Shown here piece after piece: positions 59,598 to 64,000 of a stretch of 64,000 bases of DNA. The translations under genes and the position numbers were made by a program. This DNA comes from DASRDB01 sp035652815. GTDB lineage: Bacteria; Chloroflexota; Ktedonobacteria; Ktedonobacterales; Ktedonobacteraceae. Position 1 is the first letter of the stretch, and every line of letters starts with the position of its first letter. The notes under the pieces are model-generated. The model was not told the DNA's origin, did not search any database, and saw nothing but the letters and a program-made list of their open reading frames with translations. Location: contig DASRDB010000015.1 in the NCBI GenBank assembly GCA_035652815.1, positions 87,105 to 151,104 on the forward strand. The letters run 5' to 3'.

Positions 59598-60577
59598 CGG
59601 GTTACCACAAAGTCAATGAGCTCATCCAGTACCTGTCGGTTGGACGAGGCGGGAAAGTGATAGAGCGACTGCCTGGCTTTTTCGGCGTATTGAGAGGCAT
59701 CGGTCATAGAGCGCGGAACGCCCACGCCATGTACAACCCAATCAACTATCGAGCGAATATCTTCTTCCGAGTGCATAGTGCCGTTCATCAGCTCTTGCAC
59801 TTTTTGATAATGGCCATTCAGGGGTTGCTCTTGCAAGGCATAAATCAGGGGAAGTGTGACCATGCCCTGACGCAGGTCGTTACCTGCTGGTTTTCCTATA
59901 GTCGATTGATCTTCGGTATAGTCGAGGACGTCATCGATGATCTGGAAGGCGATACCAAGATTCATACCATACTCATAGAGCCATTCGATTTGCTCTGGAG
60001 TAGCCTCGCTTACTATCGCGCCACCTTTGCAGCAGGCAGCCATTAAACAGGCCGTTTTATGCTGGATTTTTTCATAATATTTTTCCAGAGTGAGGTCGAT
60101 GCGGCCCGCGGTCATCATTTCCAGGATGGTGCCTTCACAGACGGTGGCGACGGTATCCGAAAAAAGGTGGTCGATGCGGTTGTCGTTGATATCGGCGATC
60201 AGCCCGGCGGTCTTGGCAAAGTAGTAGTCACCAAGCAGGATTGCGATGTTATTTCCCCACAAGGCATTGACGGTGGGGTTTCCCCGGCGTGTGAAGGCAT
60301 TATCGACAATATCATCATGAATCAGGGTGGCCAGGTGAACCATTTCAAAGGCCACGCTGAGGGGCAAAAGCTTATCAAAATGGTACGAATTCAGCTTTCC
60401 TGAAAGCAGGGTAAGCGCAGTCCGAAGACGTTTGCCGGGTGAACTGAGGGCATGCATGGAAGCTGAGTTGAGAATATCCAGTCCAGAGGTAGCTCGTTCC
60501 TGGAAAGTGACATCAACTCGCTCCAGGTCATCCTGGATTCCGGCAAACAGGCGGCTCAATGTGGCCGTGTCATTCAT
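59588..60577 (-). CDS. Trans-polyprenyl diphosphate synthase
   Basis: All-trans isoprenyl diphosphate synthase that condenses isopentenyl diphosphate onto allylic primers to make quinone or carotenoid side chains. The first Asp-rich motif is LIHDDIVDNAFTRRG, the second is QIIDDVLDYTEDQSTIGKPAGND, and GKRLRTAL supplies the substrate-binding Arg. The start at 60577 (MNDTATLS) follows TGGAG. Chain length cannot be fixed by eye; it is one of the HepT/IspB-type group. It may feed the same quinone pathway as the UbiB-like protein upstream. Confidence 0.93.
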   Translation of the reverse strand: MNDTATLSRLFAGIQDDLERVDVTFQERATSGLDILNSASMHALSSPGKRLRTALTLLSGKLNSYHFDKLLPLSVAFEMVHLATLIHDDIVDNAFTRRGNPTVNALWGNNIAILLGDYYFAKTAGLIADINDNRIDHLFSDTVATVCEGTILEMMTAGRIDLTLEKYYEKIQHKTACLMAACCKGGAIVSEATPEQIEWLYEYGMNLGIAFQIIDDVLDYTEDQSTIGKPAGNDLRQGMVTLPLIYALQEQPLNGHYQKVQELMNGTMHSEEDIRSIVDWVVHGVGVPRSMTDASQYAEKARQSLYHFPASSNRQVLDELIDFVVTRNH

Positions 60578-60711
60578 AGGACACTCCATTTCAGGCATAG
60601 GGTACATGAAAAAGCGGACAGTACGCATTGTACGCCGCCTTTACTCAACACAGGTAGAATTTCTGTTGGCTCTCTTAACAGATTATAGCACGTGCTATCC
60701 ATTAAACCGTA

Positions 60712-61656
60712 CTATACATAAGACGTTTCATCCAGTTCCATCAGGTCTTCCTGGACGTATCCGGCAGTAAGCTGGAATTCTTCCAGTGCGTCCATTGCGG
60801 TGCGATATTCCTGCCAGGTAAGCCTGCGGTTCAAAATGGAATCATTGACCGCTTTCCAGGCGGGAAAATATTGATCCATCAGGCTGACAGGCGTATCGGG
60901 GCCGAGTTCTTCGGCGATCCAGCGCAGTACCTCGCGTGTACCGGAGATATCCTCTGGCATAACCAGGTGGCGAATCAGCAGGCCACGCCTCCCGATGCCG
61001 TTTTCATCTACCTGCAAGGGGCCAACCTGACGATGCATTTCGCGCAAGGTCATTTGATTGGCATCCACATAGCGCGGCATTTTTGAGGTGCGCAGGGCGT
61101 GTTTGTTATCCGAGTACTTGGCGTCCGGCAGGTAGATATCGACGACGCCATCCAACAACTTCAATGTTTCTAGATTTTCGTATCCGGCGCAGTTATAGAC
61201 CAGTGGCAAGCGTAACCCTTTGCCGCACGCGATGACCAGCGCCGCCAGGATTTGAGGCACGAAATGGGTCGGTGTGACCAGATCGAGGTTATGGCACTGC
61301 TTTTTTTGCAGGTAAAGCATCATTTCTGCCAGCCGCTCGGGACCGACGCGATGGCCCAGACCGCCCTGGCTGAGCGAGAAGTTTTGACAGTAGGTACAAC
61401 GTGCCTGGCAGTAGCCAAAGAAAATGGTTCCCGCGCCTCGCGTTCCGCTAATGGGTGGCTCCTCGCGACGGTGAATGTTCCAGGAAGCCACAATGGCCTC
61501 GGTGCCCGACCTGCATACCCCTGTCTTTCCCGCTATGCGGTTGCAATGACAGTTTTGCGGGCAAATGGTGCAGTTCGTCAAAATCTCCCAGGCAGCGGCG
61601 GCGCGTTCTGCCAGTTCCCCAGTTTCGTACAGGTTGAGATAGCCAGGGTACAACAT
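60712..61656 (-). CDS. Radical SAM protein (PflA/AmmeMemoRadiSam-like, COG1313 type)
   Basis: The cluster-binding motif is C-x3-C-x2-C (YCQARCTYCQNF), coordinating the [4Fe-4S] that cleaves SAM. An additional N-terminal Cys cluster (CTICPQNCHCNR, then GVCRSG) suits a second cluster. The family resembles pyruvate formate-lyase activating enzymes, but the target protein is unknown. The start at 61656 (MLYPGYLN) follows GGAGG. It is seven bases downstream of the phosphotriesterase-type gene and co-transcribed with it. Confidence 0.85.
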   Translation of the reverse strand: MLYPGYLNLYETGELAERAAAAWEILTNCTICPQNCHCNRIAGKTGVCRSGTEAIVASWNIHRREEPPISGTRGAGTIFFGYCQARCTYCQNFSLSQGGLGHRVGPERLAEMMLYLQKKQCHNLDLVTPTHFVPQILAALVIACGKGLRLPLVYNCAGYENLETLKLLDGVVDIYLPDAKYSDNKHALRTSKMPRYVDANQMTLREMHRQVGPLQVDENGIGRRGLLIRHLVMPEDISGTREVLRWIAEELGPDTPVSLMDQYFPAWKAVNDSILNRRLTWQEYRTAMDALEEFQLTAGYVQEDLMELDETSYV

Positions 61657-61663
61657 GGGTGCT

Positions 61664-62689
61664 TTAGCCTCCAAAAGTAAGTAAACGCTTCGGTGTCTCG
61701 ATGAGCATGATGTTGATCTCTTGTTGAGAGACGCCTGCATGTCGCAGACGCGGTACGATGTTGGTCAAAATGTGATCCCAGCCCCAACCTCCGTAGCGAT
61801 GGAACTGCAAGCGCGTGCAGATATCATGCGCCAGGGTGATCTGCGAACCATATCCTTTGTCGAGCAGGGAGAGCATACATGCGATACGATCTGTATCACG
61901 TGGCTCTTGCGAGAAATCGCGATCGAAGTAGGTTTCTGAACCAAAGGTGTCGAACGAGAGTACTGCCCCTCTTTCCGCGATGCGGGCGTGCCACTCCGGT
62001 TCGATGAGTTCATCGCAGTGACTGATCGCCACACGCCTTAAATCGGCACCCTCTTCCTCGAGGATATCGAGGATGCGCAGGTGTTCATGTCCCCAGATCA
62101 AGGGGTGGACATTGATACTCGCTCCAGTTTTTTGTTGAACGCGAGCAGCTGCGCGAAGCTGGCGCTCCTCGAAAGGAAAAATGGGAGAACTGGTGCCTAA
62201 TTCTCCCATCAAGCCAGCCTTTATGGTTGTGCCGTACATGCCTTCCTGGAGCCATGTTTGCAGGTCATCCTCGATTGCTTCGATACTGCGATCATGGAGC
62301 GATTCAGGCAATAGCGGTTGCCGGTAATAGCCACATCCGGCGACCACGTGTACTCCTGTTCCCTGCGAAAGCGTTTGCAGTGCCTGTGGGTCTGGATGAA
62401 TGCCTACAGTGGTCATATCAATTAAGCTTTGCCCGCCTGCGGCCTGGTAATACTGCAACTCGCGCATACTCAGGTCCAGGTCATCGAGCAGGAGATTTAC
62501 CTTTGAGTCATAGGGATTGCGCATCAAGGCCCCCCGGTTTACCAGGGTTGGTTCCTGGTTAACCAGGTAGGCGCGATTCGTTGGTGGTTCTTCCCAGAGA
62601 CCACGCAAGTCGATGAGCAGATGTTCATGACCGAGCGTAATTCCTAATGCTTCCGGTGGTATATTTCCCAGAACAGTTCTGACATACAT
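61664..62689 (-). CDS. Phosphotriesterase-family metal-dependent hydrolase
   Basis: Amidohydrolase-superfamily TIM barrel with the Php/PTE motif series: GHEHLLID (metal His pair), Lys in TIKAGLMGE, His in NVHPLIWGHEH and ISHCDE, and Asp in LAHDIC. Members hydrolyse lactones or phosphotriesters; in this family the natural substrates are mostly unknown. Length 341 is normal. It starts near the divergent boundary with the Arg-rich gene, 18 bases after that gene's stop, so it may be second in the same operon. Confidence 0.88.
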   Translation of the reverse strand: MYVRTVLGNIPPEALGITLGHEHLLIDLRGLWEEPPTNRAYLVNQEPTLVNRGALMRNPYDSKVNLLLDDLDLSMRELQYYQAAGGQSLIDMTTVGIHPDPQALQTLSQGTGVHVVAGCGYYRQPLLPESLHDRSIEAIEDDLQTWLQEGMYGTTIKAGLMGELGTSSPIFPFEERQLRAAARVQQKTGASINVHPLIWGHEHLRILDILEEEGADLRRVAISHCDELIEPEWHARIAERGAVLSFDTFGSETYFDRDFSQEPRDTDRIACMLSLLDKGYGSQITLAHDICTRLQFHRYGGWGWDHILTNIVPRLRHAGVSQQEINIMLIETPKRLLTFGG

Positions 62690-62707
62690 GGATCGCTAAC
62701 CTGGGGC

Positions 62708-63679
62708 TTACTCTTCGCGCGTAGGCCACTTATAGCCACGCTGAGAAGGGCGCGTTACCGGCGGAGGTGGCTGCTTTTTACTGCGAGTTTTTTTCTCGCG
62801 TGGAGCCTTGCTCTCAGCGCGGTTCCCAGCTTTTTTCGAGGGCTTTGCAGGTTGTGTCTTCTTGTCCTCTCTTGAGGCGTGATAAGGTTCAGGCAGGTGC
62901 GGCAGCATTGTTTCGCTTTCTTGTTCGACCTCGTTCCAGAATGCTGCCTTTTCGCGCTGCTCTTTACGAGTTCCTTTCAGCACGCGACCATTTGGCAAGC
63001 GCGTGACGTGCCGCTCTGGCACCGGGGCGCGGTCCTCGTAATCGGTGAAGCGTTCATAATCGCCCTCGAAGTACTCGTCTTGCGGCTCATCTTGCCTATA
63101 CGGTCTTCGTCGCTGGTTTTGCGGCCTGCTTTGCCAGCGTGGATTGCTCTTATCCGGGCCGCGATAACCCGCTTCATTGCCACGTCGCCGGGTATCTGAG
63201 CGCCCGCGAGCAGAACGGTAATTGCTTTGATCTGGCTCTGGGCGTCTGGATGTGCGTCCATATGATGCCTGCTCGCGTGGTTCTCTTCTTTCATATGATC
63301 TTCTGGTAGATCGAGCGTTATCATCACGCGAATAGCGCTCGTTGTCTCCATAAGAATTCCGGGAGTTTTCTCGCTCATCGGAGCGATGCCTGCTCTGGTA
63401 GCGATCTTCGCGACGGGCTGGATAGCGGTCATCGTTCCGGCGGGCAGGATGGCGATCGGATGGCGATCCTGCGCGCCTGTTATTGCGTGATGAGGAGCCT
63501 TGAGAGGAGCTGCGAGTGCGATAATCGGGGTGGTTCGGGCGCGCTCCATGTTCCCAGGCATGGTCTACAGTCTGGCGATTGAGACGAGGTTTTTCTGAGC
63601 GAGGCGGACGCCCGGCTCCAGATCTATTGGCGCGTGGCTGCTCGTCGTTACGCCATTGTTTATTGAACTTTCTGATCAT
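62708..63679 (-). CDS. Arg-rich disordered protein with conserved C-terminal segment
   Basis: 323 residues, with a long Arg/Ser/Asp/Tyr/Gly-rich stretch (about residues 20-205) full of RS, RR, RG and YSR-type repeats. A conserved-looking segment follows (HVTRLPNGRVLKGTRKEQRE, then KAAFWNEV), and the tail is Lys/Pro-rich. It resembles RNA-binding disordered extensions, such as those on RNA helicases or pseudouridine synthases, but here it stands alone with no catalytic domain. Role is inferred only: RNA or nucleic acid binding. Confidence 0.65.
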   Translation of the reverse strand: MIRKFNKQWRNDEQPRANRSGAGRPPRSEKPRLNRQTVDHAWEHGARPNHPDYRTRSSSQGSSSRNNRRAGSPSDRHPARRNDDRYPARREDRYQSRHRSDERENSRNSYGDNERYSRDDNARSTRRSYERREPREQASYGRTSRRPEPDQSNYRSARGRSDTRRRGNEAGYRGPDKSNPRWQSRPQNQRRRPYRQDEPQDEYFEGDYERFTDYEDRAPVPERHVTRLPNGRVLKGTRKEQREKAAFWNEVEQESETMLPHLPEPYHASREDKKTQPAKPSKKAGNRAESKAPREKKTRSKKQPPPPVTRPSQRGYKWPTREE

Positions 63680-63967
63680 GTGTCCTTTCCAAAATTGGCT
63701 ATGTGGAGGTAGGTATTACGAGGTGGACGGATTGGCAAGGTCGTGTATTTTCCCGTCGGTCATTCCGCACTCGCTAGATGGACGCGCACTCTGTTTCTAT
63801 CGGGAATTGACGAAGGTTGCGCCCTTTATGTATTATAGCACATTCTCCTTTCAATGGGCCGAATTGCCTCACCAAAAATCTTACTTTGGCAGATACGTTG
63901 CCTCATGAGAGAATCTTACCAGCCGCCTGATTCTTCAAGGGTCAGAGAGCTGGAAGGAAATGAGGTT
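63680..63967. other. Intergenic region
   Basis: No convincing gene is seen. It separates the divergent Arg-rich gene from the gene starting at 63968. It should hold both promoters; a CTATTATAGCACA element lies near 63830. Confidence 0.35.
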
Positions 63968-64000
63968 ATGATGAGTTTACAGAGCCGAAGAGAGCTGCTC
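63968..64000 (+). CDS. Start of a gene cut by the window edge
   Basis: GGAAGGAAATGAGG precedes ATGATG at 63968-63973; the second ATG (63971) has the better spacing. Only MSLQSRRELL is visible, too little to assign a function. The basic, Leu-containing start would be compatible with a DNA-binding protein, but this is not supported further. Confidence 0.45.
   Translation, partial: MMSLQSRRELL

Overview
The window looks like a chromosomal segment of a moderately GC-rich, filamentous Chloroflexota bacterium of the Ktedonobacteria type. That placement is an inference from the gene mix: tandem GNAT proteins, hairpins used between genes, a DUF4388 chemosensory operon, low-complexity hypothetical proteins and REP-like hairpins beginning with a TGTAGGG core. 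No rRNA, tRNA or CRISPR array was seen. Most genes sit in short operons with purine-rich ribosome binding sites, and GTG or TTG starts are common.

Layout. 1-6400: a truncated membrane protein, a small peptide gene with a near-consensus promoter and terminator, two tiny overlapping reading frames, an ABC-2 exporter, two related GNAT acetyltransferases, a small membrane protein and an MFS transporter. 6481-13197: a DHA2-type MFS transporter gene split by a ~5.2 kb integrative element (large serine recombinase, four small or membrane cargo genes, an excisionase-like protein). 13200-18000: hotdog thioesterase, SmpB, an MMPL/RND exporter coupled to an AttH/CrtC-like lipoprotein. 18200-32700: a sensor kinase and regulator followed by a Pix/Pil-Chp type chemosensory operon (REC pair, PATAN/DUF4388 protein, two CheY-like proteins, CheW, PilJ-like receptor with a repetitive Gln/Gly/Phe tail, giant CheA hybrid). 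32900-36300: a small coiled-coil protein, leuB, a fatty-acid desaturase and small proteins. 36500-41700: a four-gene redox cluster built from complex I electron-input parts (NuoB, a NuoI-NuoE fusion, a divergent NuoF, and a 2Fe-2S/GltD/polyferredoxin fusion) with no NuoC/D and no membrane subunits. 41900-49400: GH1 glycosidase, PRC/BON protein, AAA ATPase, a disordered protein, then a minus-strand operon of a Cys-less peroxiredoxin-fold protein, an INSIG-like membrane protein and a trans-sulfuration PLP enzyme. 49600-64000: tdh-kbl threonine degradation, HAD and Nudix hydrolases, a multi-spanning HAMP-like protein, an AarF/UbiB kinase, a zinc-ribbon pseudokinase, prenyl diphosphate synthase, radical SAM protein, phosphotriesterase-family hydrolase, an Arg-rich disordered protein and the first codons of another gene.

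Most worth follow-up: the orphan complex-I-like redox cluster (36545-41701), the bacterial INSIG-like gene (48297-48878), the Pix-like operon with its prion-like receptor tail, the interrupted MFS gene with its apparent target deletion, and the small-peptide/ABC locus at the left end. All functional statements come from motif reading by eye; no database search was run.
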